Assembly: GCA_013619145.1 (NCBI GenBank)
Contig: JABXKR010000287.1
Span: forward strand, 1-55,762
Length of the DNA stretch: 55,762 nucleotides
From: Psychromonas sp.
Lineage (GTDB): Bacteria; Pseudomonadota; Gammaproteobacteria; Enterobacterales; Psychromonadaceae
Reading direction: 5' to 3'
This document shows positions 33,786 to 44,272 of the stretch, one piece after another. Every line of letters begins with the position of its first letter. The first letter of the stretch is position 1. The notes under the pieces are model-generated. The model worked only from the letters and a program-made list of their open reading frames with translations. It made no database searches and had not been told where the DNA came from. The position numbers and the translations under genes were made by a program.

Positions 33786-34148
33786 AAAATAACCTTATAG
33801 AATGACGTTAAAATTAAAACAGACTAAAGATTAAAAGCATTACCGACAGGCTATCTTTAATCTAAACAATAAGGCTAAATTATACAGGATATCAGCCGGC
33901 ATGACTCTATTAACAGCCTATAAAAAGAGAAGTTTTTAAAAAATATAGCTACTTTCTAAATGCTACTTTTAATGCGAATCACCTTCATTTTATAAATAAA
34001 CTCCGGTAGCAATTAAGTTCGAAAAACAGCATATTGCAAATCAACAAAGTGTCTACGATACTAGCGCTTATCCGTAAGCTGAACATTAACAATCAGCATG
34101 AAAATATCCGATAAAAAGAGCATAGAAATGATAGAGAAGCGAGCTTTG
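33786..34148. other. Intergenic stretch, nothing recognised
   Basis: About 360 AT-rich bases between the phosphatase start and the ampD stop, both on the minus strand. No open frame, repeat or strong hairpin was seen. The promoter of the phosphatase gene should lie near 33790-33900. Confidence 0.5.
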
Positions 34149-34694
34149 TTACTCTAATAAACCTAAATAATAGGGCCAATCAAACAAATCGCCGGGATCA
34201 TTTTTTCGTCCCGGGGAAATATTACTATGCCCGGTTATGCGATCCGCTGTAATCGCAGGATAGCGTTGCTTAATCTCCAGCGTTAATTTAGCAAGCGCTT
34301 GATACTGCGCCTCTGTATAGGCCGATTTATCCGTACCTTCGAGCTCAATGCCAATCGAATAATCATTGCAGGCGTCGACGCCGTTAAATGATGATAACCC
34401 CGCATGCCAGGCTCGTTTTGCAAAAGGGACATATTGCTCAACTGTACCGTCTCGACGAATCACGCAATGAGCAGAAACTTGCAAACCGGCTAAATCGCTA
34501 AAGCTGGGGTGCGCATTACAATCTAAACAACCGCTAAACAGTTGCTCAATCTCTTTACCACCGTAAATACCTTCAGGCAAACTAATACAATGAATAACTA
34601 ATAAACTCAGCTCGCAACCACTCGGTCGCTCACTAAAAAAAGGAGAGAAAATTTGTCTGGCACCCTGGTAAAAACCTAATTTATTGATCACCAC
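34149..34694 (-). CDS. ampD: 1,6-anhydro-N-acetylmuramyl-L-alanine amidase AmpD
   Basis: 181 aa, like E. coli AmpD (183). A cytoplasmic zinc amidase of the N-acetylmuramoyl-L-alanine amidase type 2 family that recycles peptidoglycan muropeptides. Visible zinc ligands and motifs: LLVIHCISLPEGIYGG with His35, QVSAHCVIRRDGTVEQYVPF, RAWHAGLSSFNGVDACNDYS, IGIELEGTDKSAYTEAQY, and GHSNISPGRKNDPGDLFDWP with His and Asp. No signal peptide, which separates AmpD from the periplasmic AmiD. It lies downstream of guaA on the same strand, separated by a strong terminator. Confidence 0.95.
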   Translation of the reverse strand: MVINKLGFYQGARQIFSPFFSERPSGCELSLLVIHCISLPEGIYGGKEIEQLFSGCLDCNAHPSFSDLAGLQVSAHCVIRRDGTVEQYVPFAKRAWHAGLSSFNGVDACNDYSIGIELEGTDKSAYTEAQYQALAKLTLEIKQRYPAITADRITGHSNISPGRKNDPGDLFDWPYYLGLLE

Positions 34695-34758
34695 TCACAG
34701 CCCTGTCAGGTACAAATTACGTGAAGCTATCATAACGTAAAATCAAGGCGAAAAAAAA

Positions 34759-34773
34759 GGCGCTAATTGCGCC
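34759..34773 (-). terminator. Terminator after guaA
   Basis: ggcgc/gcgcc stem with a 5-nt loop, extended by neighbouring pairs. On the minus strand it is followed by eight T. It ends guaBA transcription. Confidence 0.8.
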
Positions 34774-34803
34774 CTTTCTCAATAATGAATAAATTTCTCG
34801 CGG

Positions 34804-36384
34804 TTATTCCCACTCGATAGTTGCAGGTGGTTTGCCTGAAACATCGTATACAACACGTGAGATACCATCAATTTCATTGATAATACGGTTTGATACATGA
34901 CCGATTAAATCATATGGAAGATGTGACCAGCGCGCGGTCATAAAGTCGATAGTTTCAACACAACGAAGTGAAACAACCCAATCATATTTACGACAATCGC
35001 CCATTACACCAACAGAGCGTACAGGCAGGAAGACCACAAATGCCTGGCTTACTTTGTGGTAAAGCTCCGCTTTATGTAACTCTTCAATAAAGATTGCATC
35101 TGCACGGCGCAGTAGATCACAGTACTCTTTTTTCACTTCACCAAGAACACGCACACCTAGGCCAGGTCCAGGGAACGGATGGCGGTACAGCATATCGTAA
35201 GGTAAGCCTAACTCTAGGCCGATTTTACGCACTTCATCTTTAAACAGTTCACGCAGTGGTTCAACTAGTCCCATCTCCATATCATCGGGTAATCCGCCGA
35301 CATTATGGTGAGATTTGATAACATGTGCTTTGCCCGTTTTAGAAGCAGCTGATTCAATTACATCAGGGTAGATAGTTCCTTGTGCCAACCATTTAGCATT
35401 ATTTAATTTTTTCGATTCCTCATCAAAAATTTCAACAAATACACGGCCGATAATCTTACGTTTCGCTTCCGGATCAGCTTCACCTGCCATCTGCTCTAAG
35501 AAACGATGCTCAGCATTAACATGAATAATGTTTAATCCGAAATGATCGCCAAACATATCCATCACTTGCTGACCTTCGTTTAAACGCAGTAAGCCGTTAT
35601 CAACAAACACGCAAGTCAGTTTATCACCAATGGCACGTTGCAGTAACATAGCAACAACAGAGGAATCAACACCACCAGAAAGACCTAAGATAACTTCATC
35701 GTCACCGACTTGCTCTTTCATACGTGCAACCGCATCATCAATAATTGAAGCGGGTGTCCACAAGGTTTCACAGCCGCAGATATCAACCACGAAGTTACGT
35801 AACATACGTTCGCCCTGGCGAGTATGTGTTACTTCAGGATGGAACTGTACGCCGTAAAAACGCTTCTCTTCATTGGCAATAGCAGCAAACTGGCAAGTTT
35901 CAGTATTGGCAATCGTGATGAAGTCGTCAGGAATTGCAGAAACTTTATCACCGTGGCTCATCCACACATCTAGTAATGCATTGCCATTTTCAGCAAGACC
36001 ATCTTCAATTGCATGAAGGAATTTAGAAGCGGCTTGCACTTCAACTTGTGCGTAACCAAATTCACCTTCCCCCTCACCTTTGATAACAGCGCCACCGAGT
36101 TGCTCAGACATGGTCTGCATGCCGTAACAGATGCCTAAAACAGGTACACCCGCATTAAACACATATTCAGGTGCACGCGGAGAGCCTTCGGCAATTACAC
36201 TTTCAGGGCCGCCCGCTAAAATAATACCGTTAGGGTTAAAATCTTTAATGTCTTGCTCATCAACATCCCAGCTCCAAAGCTCACAGTAAACACCTATTTC
36301 ACGGATACGACGCGCGATTAATTGAGTGTATTGAGAGCCGAAATCTAAAATCAGAATTCGCTGTTCATGAATGTTCTTGATCAT
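34804..36384 (-). CDS. guaA: GMP synthase (glutamine-hydrolysing)
   Basis: 526 aa, the standard bacterial length. It converts XMP to GMP with glutamine and ATP. The N-terminal class I glutamine amidotransferase has [20 protein letters not shown], the catalytic Cys86 in [10 protein letters not shown], and His/Glu in [13 protein letters not shown]. The ATP-pyrophosphatase domain has the P-loop [16 protein letters not shown] near residue 231. The C-terminal dimerisation domain contains [20 protein letters not shown] and ends KPPATIEWE. It follows guaB on the same strand with a 186-bp gap that contains a hairpin and a REP-like element. Confidence 0.98.
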   Translation of the reverse strand: MIKNIHEQRILILDFGSQYTQLIARRIREIGVYCELWSWDVDEQDIKDFNPNGIILAGGPESVIAEGSPRAPEYVFNAGVPVLGICYGMQTMSEQLGGAVIKGEGEGEFGYAQVEVQAASKFLHAIEDGLAENGNALLDVWMSHGDKVSAIPDDFITIANTETCQFAAIANEEKRFYGVQFHPEVTHTRQGERMLRNFVVDICGCETLWTPASIIDDAVARMKEQVGDDEVILGLSGGVDSSVVAMLLQRAIGDKLTCVFVDNGLLRLNEGQQVMDMFGDHFGLNIIHVNAEHRFLEQMAGEADPEAKRKIIGRVFVEIFDEESKKLNNAKWLAQGTIYPDVIESAASKTGKAHVIKSHHNVGGLPDDMEMGLVEPLRELFKDEVRKIGLELGLPYDMLYRHPFPGPGLGVRVLGEVKKEYCDLLRRADAIFIEELHKAELYHKVSQAFVVFLPVRSVGVMGDCRKYDWVVSLRCVETIDFMTARWSHLPYDLIGHVSNRIINEIDGISRVVYDVSGKPPATIEWE

Positions 36385-36409
36385 GGATTAATCCTTTTTA
36401 TAAAGAATA

Positions 36410-36430
36410 GAAGACGGTAAAACCGTCTTC
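36410..36430 (-). other. Hairpin between guaB and guaA
   Basis: Perfect 9-bp stem gaagacggt/accgtcttc with a 3-nt loop, just upstream of the guaA start. On the minus strand only scattered T follow. It may attenuate or process the guaB-guaA transcript. Confidence 0.5.
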
Positions 36431-36513
36431 GTAATATTATTCAGCCGCCTGATTAACAGCAGCTTTTAACAATTTAGAAGCGCAGAAATTTCATTTAAAT
36501 CTGCTAGCAGGCA

Positions 36514-36541
36514 GCATTCCCATACAGAGCGTGAGGAACGA
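36514..36541. repeat. REP-like palindromic repeat
   Basis: cattcccatacagagcgtg followed by aggaacgaa. A closely similar unit occurs at 46113-46140 (accacgcagagcgtgggaacg). Both lie between genes, as REP elements do. Confidence 0.6.
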
Positions 36542-36570
36542 AACCTGCATCTGGATTGTTATTAAGGCGA

Positions 36571-38037
36571 CTAACTGCCAGAACGGTAGTTAGGTGCTTC
36601 CTTAGTAATTGCAACGTCATGCACATGGCTTTCGCCCATACCTGCACTGGTAATTTTCACAAACATTGCTTTGGTGTTCATCTCGTGGATTGTTGCACAA
36701 CCCGTCAAGCCCATAGATGAACGCACGCCGCCCATCTGCTGATGAACGATCTCTTTAACTTTACCTTTGTAAGCAACGCGGCCTTCAATACCTTCAGGTA
36801 CTAATTTGTCCGCAGCATTATCAGACTGGAAGTAACGATCAGATGAACCCGATGACATAGCGGCAAGCGAGCCCATACCACGGTAAGATTTGTACGAACG
36901 ACCCTGGAATAAGATAATTTCACCAGGAGACTCTTCCGTTCCTGCGAACATGCTGCCCATCATTACACATGATGCGCCTGCGGCTAATGCTTTAGCGATA
37001 TCACCTGAGAAACGAATTCCGCCATCGGCGATAACCGGAATACCAGTACCTTCAAGGGCAGCAACTGCATCAGAGATAGCAGTAATCTGCGGAACACCAA
37101 CACCGGTAACGATACGGGTAGTACAGATTGAACCAGGGCCGATACCAACTTTAACCGCGCTACAACCAGCAGCGACGAGTGCTTTAGCACCTTCACCCGT
37201 TGCTACATTACCACCGACAATCTGCAGATCCGGGTATGAACTGCGTGTTGCTTTAATACGATCTAACACACCTTGAGAATGACCGTGTGAAGAATCAATT
37301 AATAAAACATCCACACCCGCTTCTACTAATGCATCAATACGCTCTTCATTACCCGCTCCAGCACCGACAGCGGCACCGACACGTAAGCGACCTAATTCAT
37401 CTTTACATGCGTTTGGTTTACGCTCTGCTTTACGGAAATCTTTAACTGTGATCATGCCTTTTAGTTTAAAGTTATCATCAGTTAATAATACTTTTTCAAT
37501 GCGGTGTGCGTGCATTAATGCTTCAACTTCATCACGCGGCGTGTTTGATTTAGCAGTAACAAGATCAGCTTTACCTGTCATAACAGCCGAAACGGGCTTT
37601 TCTAAATCTGTTTCAAATAAAACGTCACGGCCAGTGATAATACCCACTAATTCGCCAGTAGATTCAACAACCGGGTAACCAGCAAAACCGTGTTTTACTG
37701 TTAGTTGTTTAATTTGACCTAAAGTAGTGTCAGGAGATACAGTAACAGGGCTAGCAACAACACCACTTTCATGAATTTTAACCAGACGAACTTGTTCAGC
37801 CTGCAGTTCAATAGACATGTTTTTATGGATAAAACCGATACCACCTTCCTGCGCTAAAGCGATAGCAAAACGCGCTTCAGTCACAGTGTCCATAGCTGCA
37901 GAAACAACTGGAATATTTAATGATATGGTTGGAGTTAGTTGGGTTTTTAAGTCCGCAGTATTTGGAAGTACAGTCGAATGACTTGGCACTAATAATACAT
38001 CATCAAATGTTAACGCATCTTTGGCAATTCGTAGCAT
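36571..38037 (-). CDS. guaB: IMP dehydrogenase
   Basis: 488 aa, the same as E. coli. It oxidises IMP to XMP with NAD, the first committed step to GMP. The N-terminal barrel half starts [20 protein letters not shown]. Two CBS domains occupy about residues 95-200 ([40 protein letters not shown]). The barrel resumes with [29 protein letters not shown], the catalytic loop [18 protein letters not shown] with the Cys, [20 protein letters not shown] and [11 protein letters not shown]. First gene of the guaBA unit. The promoter lies divergent to xseA. Confidence 0.98.
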   Translation of the reverse strand: MLRIAKDALTFDDVLLVPSHSTVLPNTADLKTQLTPTISLNIPVVSAAMDTVTEARFAIALAQEGGIGFIHKNMSIELQAEQVRLVKIHESGVVASPVTVSPDTTLGQIKQLTVKHGFAGYPVVESTGELVGIITGRDVLFETDLEKPVSAVMTGKADLVTAKSNTPRDEVEALMHAHRIEKVLLTDDNFKLKGMITVKDFRKAERKPNACKDELGRLRVGAAVGAGAGNEERIDALVEAGVDVLLIDSSHGHSQGVLDRIKATRSSYPDLQIVGGNVATGEGAKALVAAGCSAVKVGIGPGSICTTRIVTGVGVPQITAISDAVAALEGTGIPVIADGGIRFSGDIAKALAAGASCVMMGSMFAGTEESPGEIILFQGRSYKSYRGMGSLAAMSSGSSDRYFQSDNAADKLVPEGIEGRVAYKGKVKEIVHQQMGGVRSSMGLTGCATIHEMNTKAMFVKITSAGMGESHVHDVAITKEAPNYRSGS

Positions 38038-38074
38038 TGCAATATCTCACTTATAGTTGGGAGGATTTTTCAGT

Positions 38075-38095
38075 ATACCCAAATTTCTTGGGTAT
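38075..38095. promoter_or_regulatory. Palindrome in the guaB-xseA divergent promoter
   Basis: atacccaa and ttgggtat form a perfect 8-bp inverted repeat with a 5-nt spacer. Placement 38 bp upstream of the guaB start fits an operator. It does not match the PurR consensus I know. Confidence 0.4.
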
Positions 38096-38235
38096 GATAT
38101 TGCGCTGGGATTTTAATCGTTATGTGAGCGAACTACAATTAAAAATTAACTTGTTTAGCAACTCTTTTTAACATTTACCAGAAGATGCTAAGATTCAGCT
38201 CAATTTTCACTGCTAACAAATTGCGATAAACGATA

Positions 38236-39564
38236 ATGAACTCACAAAATAAGAATATCTATAGTGTCAGCAGCCTTAATCGCGCTGCAAAATCTCTTTT
38301 AGAAACAGGTCTTGGAGTCATATGGTTATCCGGTGAGATTTCTAACCTAACCGTTGCCGTTTCCGGGCACTGGTATTTCACCCTGAAAGATCACAGCGCA
38401 CAAGTACGCTGCGCCATGTTTAAGGGCAATAATCGACGTGCGGGTTTTACCCCAAAACATGGGCAACAGGTTTTAGTACGCGGCAAACTCAGCCTTTATG
38501 AAGCTCGTGGTGATTACCAGCTGATTGTTGAAAGCATGGCACCCGAAGGTGATGGTTTATTAAAACAGCAATTTGAAGCATTAAAGTGCCAACTGGCCGC
38601 TGAAGGTCTGTTTTCTGAAAGTAATAAGAAACCCTTGCCGCAAATTATCAAACGTATTGGTATTATCACCTCATCCACAGGTGCTGCACTGCACGATATT
38701 TTAAGTATATTAAAACGTCGCGATCCGCGCTTGCAGGTGATTATCTACCCAAGCCAAGTCCAAGGTGCAGGCAGCGCGCAGTCGGTTGCCGCGCAAATTC
38801 AACTGGCCAATGCACGTAATGAATGTGATTTGTTAATCATTGGCCGCGGTGGCGGTTCATTAGAAGATCTCTGGTGTTTTAATGAAGCAGTTGTTGCTTA
38901 TGCTATTTTTAATAGCCAATTACCTATTATCAGCGCTGTTGGCCATGAAATTGATGTCACCATTAGTGATTTTGTGGCGGATCTACGTGCTGCCACCCCT
39001 TCTGCAGCCGCAGAGCTTGTCAGTCAGAACAAGGTATTTGTGGAAACGCAATTACAGACATTATTGAATCGTCTCAAACAAGCAATGTCCGCGCGCTTGC
39101 AGCTAAAATCACACCAACATGCTTTATTAAAGGAAAAATTACTCAAACAAGATCCTAAACATAAATTACAACAGCAAAGCCTGCAGCTCGATGAACTTTC
39201 ATTACGCCTGTCACATGCAATGAAGCAAACACTGAGCAGACAAACTCAAAAGCAGCAACAGTTACAAAGCAAGTTATCGCATTTCAGCCCCGAGCAGAGC
39301 ATTCACCTTGAACTGCAGAAACAATCACAACTTAAGGCTCGCCTGCAAACAGCTATGTTAAACAAACTTAAGCAAAGCGAGATGGACCTGCAGAGTAATA
39401 TTGCGCAGTTAAATACTGTCAGCCCACTCGCCACCTTGGCGCGCGGTTATGCGATTGTAAAAGATCAGAAAGGCAAAGTGACCACAGATGCATCCACTTT
39501 AGCTGCGGGAGATAAAATAACGGTGCGCTTAGATAAGGGTGAGATAAAAGCGCAGGTACTGTAG
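38236..39564 (+). CDS. xseA: Exodeoxyribonuclease VII large subunit
   Basis: 442 aa, near E. coli XseA (456). With XseB it degrades single-stranded DNA. The N-terminal OB-fold includes YSVSSLNRAAKSLLETGLG and VIWLSGEISNLTVAVSGHWY. The catalytic domain has IKRIGIITSSTGAALHDILS, LLIIGRGGGSLEDLWCFNEA and VVAYAIFNSQLPIISAVGHE, then IDVTISDFVADLRAATPSAA. A long Gln/Leu-rich coiled coil fills about residues 275-385. The C-terminus PLATLARGYAIVKDQKGKV is typical. It is divergent from guaB, as in many gammaproteobacteria. Confidence 0.97.
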   Translation: MNSQNKNIYSVSSLNRAAKSLLETGLGVIWLSGEISNLTVAVSGHWYFTLKDHSAQVRCAMFKGNNRRAGFTPKHGQQVLVRGKLSLYEARGDYQLIVESMAPEGDGLLKQQFEALKCQLAAEGLFSESNKKPLPQIIKRIGIITSSTGAALHDILSILKRRDPRLQVIIYPSQVQGAGSAQSVAAQIQLANARNECDLLIIGRGGGSLEDLWCFNEAVVAYAIFNSQLPIISAVGHEIDVTISDFVADLRAATPSAAAELVSQNKVFVETQLQTLLNRLKQAMSARLQLKSHQHALLKEKLLKQDPKHKLQQQSLQLDELSLRLSHAMKQTLSRQTQKQQQLQSKLSHFSPEQSIHLELQKQSQLKARLQTAMLNKLKQSEMDLQSNIAQLNTVSPLATLARGYAIVKDQKGKVTTDASTLAAGDKITVRLDKGEIKAQVL

Positions 39565-39580
39565 TTGCTCTGCGAACATT

Positions 39581-39628
39581 GCAGGCGAGACTTCAATCCC
39601 GCCTGCCATTTAGCGCGGCTGAAGCCGC
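39581..39628. terminator. Two hairpins between convergent xseA and mshQ
   Basis: gcaggcg/cgcctgc (39581-39606) and gcggct/agccgc (39615-39628). They lie in the 73-bp gap between converging genes and probably act as a bidirectional terminator, though T-tracts are poor. Confidence 0.5.
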
Positions 39629-39637
39629 ACTTCCAAA

Positions 39638-42600
39638 TTATTCAAAGGTCTGCAAACGGTAGATAATGCGGTCATTACCTCGGAATAATCCAAATGAGAC
39701 CTCCCCGGAGATACAATCTTTCTTTGTTCCTGTAGCACTCGGGCAAGCAACCGCATTGCCGCTGTCTAATAGCCAAGGCGCATCTAATACTGCTGATGTA
39801 TTAGATTTTAAATTAATAAAATAATCGAGTTTACCGCGAGTTGATGGCGACGGAGCGGAGAAATCGAAAAAGCTTTGACCATTAATTAAGGGGGTATTTA
39901 ATATTCTCACTTTAGTTTTCCCCTTGCTACCTGTTTGCGGATCTGTTATCTCAATTTTATCCGTAGTTGCATTTTTTACGGGGATAGCGCTAACTTGTGA
40001 CATATCGGTAGTGCTGCATATATCTCGAATCATCGGCACAAAATGACTACCATCATAATAGGTGGCTTGCACTGTGGTGCGAACCGGTTGAAATTCACTG
40101 CCATGACCATTTCCAGCCTGTAAACGCCCGTAAGCTAAATCACCAAAGCTACTTAGATTAATATCAGCGGGTAATCGACATTGATTGGTGGTTGTACAGG
40201 GTGTTGATGCATTGGTCTGTAATTTTTCACCATCTATGCCAGATAACGTTATGAAATACTCAATTTGATTGTCAGTACCATCAGGCATTACCGAAAAATA
40301 GGGGCCATCCGCGGCGGTTAACGATTTTTGCAAACCCATTGCAAGCCCAGTAATAGTGTAAACACCGGCTTCCCATTGTGTTTCATCATAATAATCAACG
40401 GGTAATATCCGTTCACTCACATTTGTTGAATCATTTGTTGCATACGCCACATCAGAAAAATTAGCCGTTGCAGCAACAGGGTAGCCATTGTTAACATCAT
40501 AATGATAATTCTCCGTTGTTTTTTCAGTCGCACTCGCACTGGCTTGCGCTTTTGCTTGCATCACATAATTTACTGATACCGCAGAAGTTAACAACGGGGT
40601 ATCCGTTGCTAGCCCTTCTGTCATATAAGTAAAATCATTGCTGTTACAACCTCCTTGATAATGATAATTATCGTAAGCTAAATAATTGGGGTAAAAGCGC
40701 CCTATCTCTTTAACATCAGAAACAGTAATATCATTGCCTGTTTGAATATAATTAACACTGGTTGCCTGTAAACCAAGTACCCCCACTTCATCATAGGAAA
40801 GGTCGGAATAGATTAACTCACCTCCACTCATCATGGCAGTTAAAGCATTACTCCCATCTTCTGAATGAACAGTACCAATAGATGCTGAAGCGTGCGTTGG
40901 GAAAACTAACGTCGGTAACAGTGTCACACTATTACTAAAGCTTGGCGTAACCGTGCTTGTACCGTTTGTACAATGATTCAAAGGGTCATCACTACAATCA
41001 ATGACCGCTTTTACTGTGATATCAAATGTATCAACATCAACGACTGTGCTATGGCTACGCACTGCAGCACGTTTAAAACCAGTGCCAGTGATAGGATCAT
41101 AATCACTCAGCTCAGCAGGATTATCGCTAACTGGAGTAATTATTAATTGCAAAGGATTAACAATGGTAATGGCGCTGCCTTGTAATTCATCATCTTGGCC
41201 CGGATCCGCAGGCGGAGCGCCAATACCTTGATCATCCCGCGCATGAATTTGTATTTGCCCAGCATCGGGGTAATTAACCGAAACCGTTGCCACGCCATTT
41301 AAAAAGGTAACGCTTTGCTCCGTAGCATCCGTTGCATTTTTTTCAATCACAGTTTGATTAACTTCAACATTGAGACCAACAGGAACCTCTGGCTCTACAT
41401 AACTCGACCAGAACTTTAAGTTTTTATCACCCGTATACTCCTCGATAACCTCACAACCATCCGCATCTGGATCTTTACCTACAGCTGTCAATGTTAAAGC
41501 AAACGGAAGATTAGCCGTTGTAAAACAGGGTGATGCGTCTATACCATTGTTACAACTGAGTTCCGATTTTAACTGGAAAGGTCGAAAGCTAATTAAATTT
41601 GAAACGTTACTTACCGCCCCGCTACTCACACTAACCGTTAAGTCACTGGCGATATTATTAAATAAACCCAGTTCAATAATCCCTTGATCGGAAGCTACAA
41701 ATTGATAACTGGCTTGACCATTATCAGCGCTACCGACATCAGTCAGTGTTCCATCTGCATTTAGCTTATTCCAAACACCTTTATCCGTGCTGGTTGAAAG
41801 ATTAATCAATCCCACATAATCGGTTGCGGGATTGCCATCTAACAACACCTGAATAAAAACAGGATGTGGTTCACAGGTCAGCGCATCAGCGGAAGTGGTT
41901 ATCTCAAAAACATAATCATTAACAGGAGGGACGCCACATTCAAGCTCATTTTCAATTATCGTATTATCTGTCATTTGTAAATTTGCAGATGCTACACGCC
42001 CTTCAATGTAGGTATTACCGTTTAACTCTACATTACCATTGGCATAGAGCGATCCGCTAAAACGAGCATTACCATTGAAAGCTACCGTTTCCCCTGTTAC
42101 AAAAACAAACTGTCCAGGGAGAGCGGTATTACTCCTTTCAATACTGCCCTGAACACTATCGCTCTTACTAACAAACAGATAAACATCCCCCTCCCCCACC
42201 TCTATCCGCGAGCTTTCGTTAGTAACTCCCAAGCCTCTTATCGCATAAACCCCTGCATTTAAATAAACAACACCACCGTCGTAAACATTAAGCCTATTAA
42301 TACGATATACATGCTCAGGTATCTGTGAAGCAAACGTTAATGTACCACCATTATGTACAGTAATATCTCCAAAGGCTGTGCCCTTGAATTTATCCGTTGC
42401 AGAATCGGGATCGCCGAGCGTAATATTCAGACCATCCGCTCCCGACCATGAGGCGACTGTAATGTCAGGAGCGTCAATAGTTGGGATAGTAAAAGAAGAA
42501 AGCTCAGCAGATTGCTCTCCTGTACTCGTACACTGTACACCTACCCCACAGCCATTAGCATTGCCGTAAGGCTCATGAGAGTAAAAATCAAATGCATTGG

Positions 42601-43099
42601 TATCATCAATAATTTGCGAGCTGCCCCACATGGTTAAATGACCACTGCTGCTGTAGCTCTGCGCTGCATCTTGAAAGATAGCACTACACTGCTCGGTTAA
42701 TTCATCCACAGGTAGATCGATTGAGGGGATAGGCTCCCCGCCCGAACAGGTGCCTTCTACTATTATAATATTACCCTGATTATGCAGGGTGATCTGTTGT
42801 TCGCTATATACAAACCCCGTTACAGTTACCTTCTTGCCAATATAAACATTACCTGTGGCATAAATACTGCCATCATAAGTTGTTCTTCTATTACTATTAG
42901 CCCCATTAATACTCACTTCACCTAGCACGTAAATATCCCCGCTACGATTATCTCCAGCTGCAATATCCAAATCGCCACTCACAATTTCAAAACCACTGAG
43001 ATCTAGGTCAGACTCACAAATATCAGCAGTGCCCCTAGCAGCTGCATTAGCAGAAATAAAAAATAAAGCAGTTAAGATAAGTTTCACTATCAATTTCAT
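39638..43099 (-). CDS. mshQ: MSHA biogenesis protein MshQ
   Basis: 1153 aa with a signal peptide (MKLIVKLILTALFFISANAA). The first 400 residues hold two right-handed-helix-like regions: DLDLSGFEIVSGDLDIAAGD and YDGSIYATGNVYIGKKVTVT, later FNGNARFSGSLYANGNVELN. The rest contains DUF6701-type sequence usual in MshQ, with several Cys pairs and a C-terminal SGEVSFGLFRGNDRIIYRLQ. The name follows from order and size: it is the last gene after mshP, overlapping it by ATGA. MshQ is associated with type IV MSHA pili, likely as a large exported tip or surface component. Exact role is not known. Confidence 0.85.
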   Translation of the reverse strand: MKLIVKLILTALFFISANAAARGTADICESDLDLSGFEIVSGDLDIAAGDNRSGDIYVLGEVSINGANSNRRTTYDGSIYATGNVYIGKKVTVTGFVYSEQQITLHNQGNIIIVEGTCSGGEPIPSIDLPVDELTEQCSAIFQDAAQSYSSSGHLTMWGSSQIIDDTNAFDFYSHEPYGNANGCGVGVQCTSTGEQSAELSSFTIPTIDAPDITVASWSGADGLNITLGDPDSATDKFKGTAFGDITVHNGGTLTFASQIPEHVYRINRLNVYDGGVVYLNAGVYAIRGLGVTNESSRIEVGEGDVYLFVSKSDSVQGSIERSNTALPGQFVFVTGETVAFNGNARFSGSLYANGNVELNGNTYIEGRVASANLQMTDNTIIENELECGVPPVNDYVFEITTSADALTCEPHPVFIQVLLDGNPATDYVGLINLSTSTDKGVWNKLNADGTLTDVGSADNGQASYQFVASDQGIIELGLFNNIASDLTVSVSSGAVSNVSNLISFRPFQLKSELSCNNGIDASPCFTTANLPFALTLTAVGKDPDADGCEVIEEYTGDKNLKFWSSYVEPEVPVGLNVEVNQTVIEKNATDATEQSVTFLNGVATVSVNYPDAGQIQIHARDDQGIGAPPADPGQDDELQGSAITIVNPLQLIITPVSDNPAELSDYDPITGTGFKRAAVRSHSTVVDVDTFDITVKAVIDCSDDPLNHCTNGTSTVTPSFSNSVTLLPTLVFPTHASASIGTVHSEDGSNALTAMMSGGELIYSDLSYDEVGVLGLQATSVNYIQTGNDITVSDVKEIGRFYPNYLAYDNYHYQGGCNSNDFTYMTEGLATDTPLLTSAVSVNYVMQAKAQASASATEKTTENYHYDVNNGYPVAATANFSDVAYATNDSTNVSERILPVDYYDETQWEAGVYTITGLAMGLQKSLTAADGPYFSVMPDGTDNQIEYFITLSGIDGEKLQTNASTPCTTTNQCRLPADINLSSFGDLAYGRLQAGNGHGSEFQPVRTTVQATYYDGSHFVPMIRDICSTTDMSQVSAIPVKNATTDKIEITDPQTGSKGKTKVRILNTPLINGQSFFDFSAPSPSTRGKLDYFINLKSNTSAVLDAPWLLDSGNAVACPSATGTKKDCISGEVSFGLFRGNDRIIYRLQTFE

Positions 43100-43557
43100 A
43101 AATTAGTCGCCTCGACTGTTATTTGACGGCGCGTGTTGATTTGACTGCTTTGACATGTGGCCGTACTGACGACTTTATAGCGCGTCGCCAAACCTGCGGA
43201 GGCTAATGTTGAGCTACAAATCACCTTGATGTCGGTGCAGCCATGAAATCCAGCATTATTATCTGGTAAGGTGGGCTCCACAGTGACAGCAGCACAGGTT
43301 GCGAGACCAGCAGAGGCCGCATTCAGCGGGAACAGCTGAGCTAATGCAATTTCACTAGCCGAATAGGCCGACAGATAAGCGCGTGCTGCATACACTTCAT
43401 AACTTGTACCCTCAGCGCTGTCTCGCTGTAATGAGATTAAACTCGCACCTAATAATGAGATAACAATAATCACAAAGATGGCAATAACAATCGCACTGCC
43501 CGACTGTTTTTTTACTGAGTAGCAGTTTTGTTTACGGGACCTTGTTTTATGGTACAT
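43096..43557 (-). CDS. mshP: MSHA biogenesis protein MshP
   Basis: 153 aa from the ATG at 43557, which overlaps the mshO stop by 11 bp; an in-frame ATG at 43602 lies deeper in mshO. The N-terminus MYHKTRSRKQNCYSVKKQSG leads into SAIVIAIFVIIVISLLGASL, a single hydrophobic helix like that of minor pilins of the PilX/PulK type. The soluble part has paired Cys (GLATCAAV, FHGCTDIKVIC). It is a probable minor component of the MSHA pilus. Position between mshO and mshQ supports the name. Confidence 0.82.
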   Translation of the reverse strand: MYHKTRSRKQNCYSVKKQSGSAIVIAIFVIIVISLLGASLISLQRDSAEGTSYEVYAARAYLSAYSASEIALAQLFPLNAASAGLATCAAVTVEPTLPDNNAGFHGCTDIKVICSSTLASAGLATRYKVVSTATCQSSQINTRRQITVEATNL

Positions 43558-44272
43558 TGCTGATATGTAACGTTTGCTCAATCGAAACCTCCTGCCCGTC
43601 AAAGTCGAGAGTAAAAATTGCCTGTACTAGACCATTGCGCTGCAGCGTCGCGTCACTCACTGAAAAACTGCCCGATATATTATTGGCCATTAATACACCA
43701 TCGACGCACTCACTGCCACGCAATAAATTACCAGCACTAAAATAGTAAGTTATATTATCGCGAATAATATAAACACGTTTAGCGGGAGAGGCTAAAGAAA
43801 AACTAACATCTCCGCCAAAATTAAGTGTATCTTTACCTGCATTAATAGCACTAATCGGCTGAACTTTATCACTGCCGCTCAGTTCACTCTGCGCTAACAG
43901 ATAAACAACCGCTTTATCGCCAGTCTGATGGCTATAATCATTAATCGGCGCAATCGTACCGACACTGGCGCTTAATGGCGCGATAGGAAAGTCATTATAA
44001 AGCGAACTGGCAATAATCGGTGTAAAGGTTAAACAGCCATTAGTGACGATGGCGCTATTAGGTAGCGCACTTGAGACTTCTCTACGCAGGCGTTCCATTA
44101 CAAAACGCACACTGTTCAGTGATTTATCACGCTCTGTAATATCGGTATAGATATCCACCCCAGTGGCGATATAACTGCTTGTCGCGATGCCCAACGCAGA
44201 GAGGATGATGATTACAATCACCAGTTCAACTAAAGTAAAGCCCTTTTGTAAAACGACCTTAGCAGCTCGCAT
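43547..44272 (-). CDS. mshO: MSHA minor pilin MshO
   Basis: 241 aa. It carries a type IV prepilin leader, KVVLQKGFTLVELVIVIIIL, with cleavage after Gly and Glu at position 5 of the mature protein. The C-terminal part is a pseudopilin-type beta domain with two Cys (TNGCLTF, GSECVDG). The start overlaps the mshD stop as TAATG, indicating tight coupling. Family assignment rests on order in the msh operon. Confidence 0.87.
   Translation of the reverse strand: MRAAKVVLQKGFTLVELVIVIIILSALGIATSSYIATGVDIYTDITERDKSLNSVRFVMERLRREVSSALPNSAIVTNGCLTFTPIIASSLYNDFPIAPLSASVGTIAPINDYSHQTGDKAVVYLLAQSELSGSDKVQPISAINAGKDTLNFGGDVSFSLASPAKRVYIIRDNITYYFSAGNLLRGSECVDGVLMANNISGSFSVSDATLQRNGLVQAIFTLDFDGQEVSIEQTLHISNVP

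Noticed and set aside
38236-38260. An upstream start for xseA
   Set aside because: The ATG at 38236 gives the standard N-terminus (NIYSVSSLNRA); no upstream in-frame start improves it.
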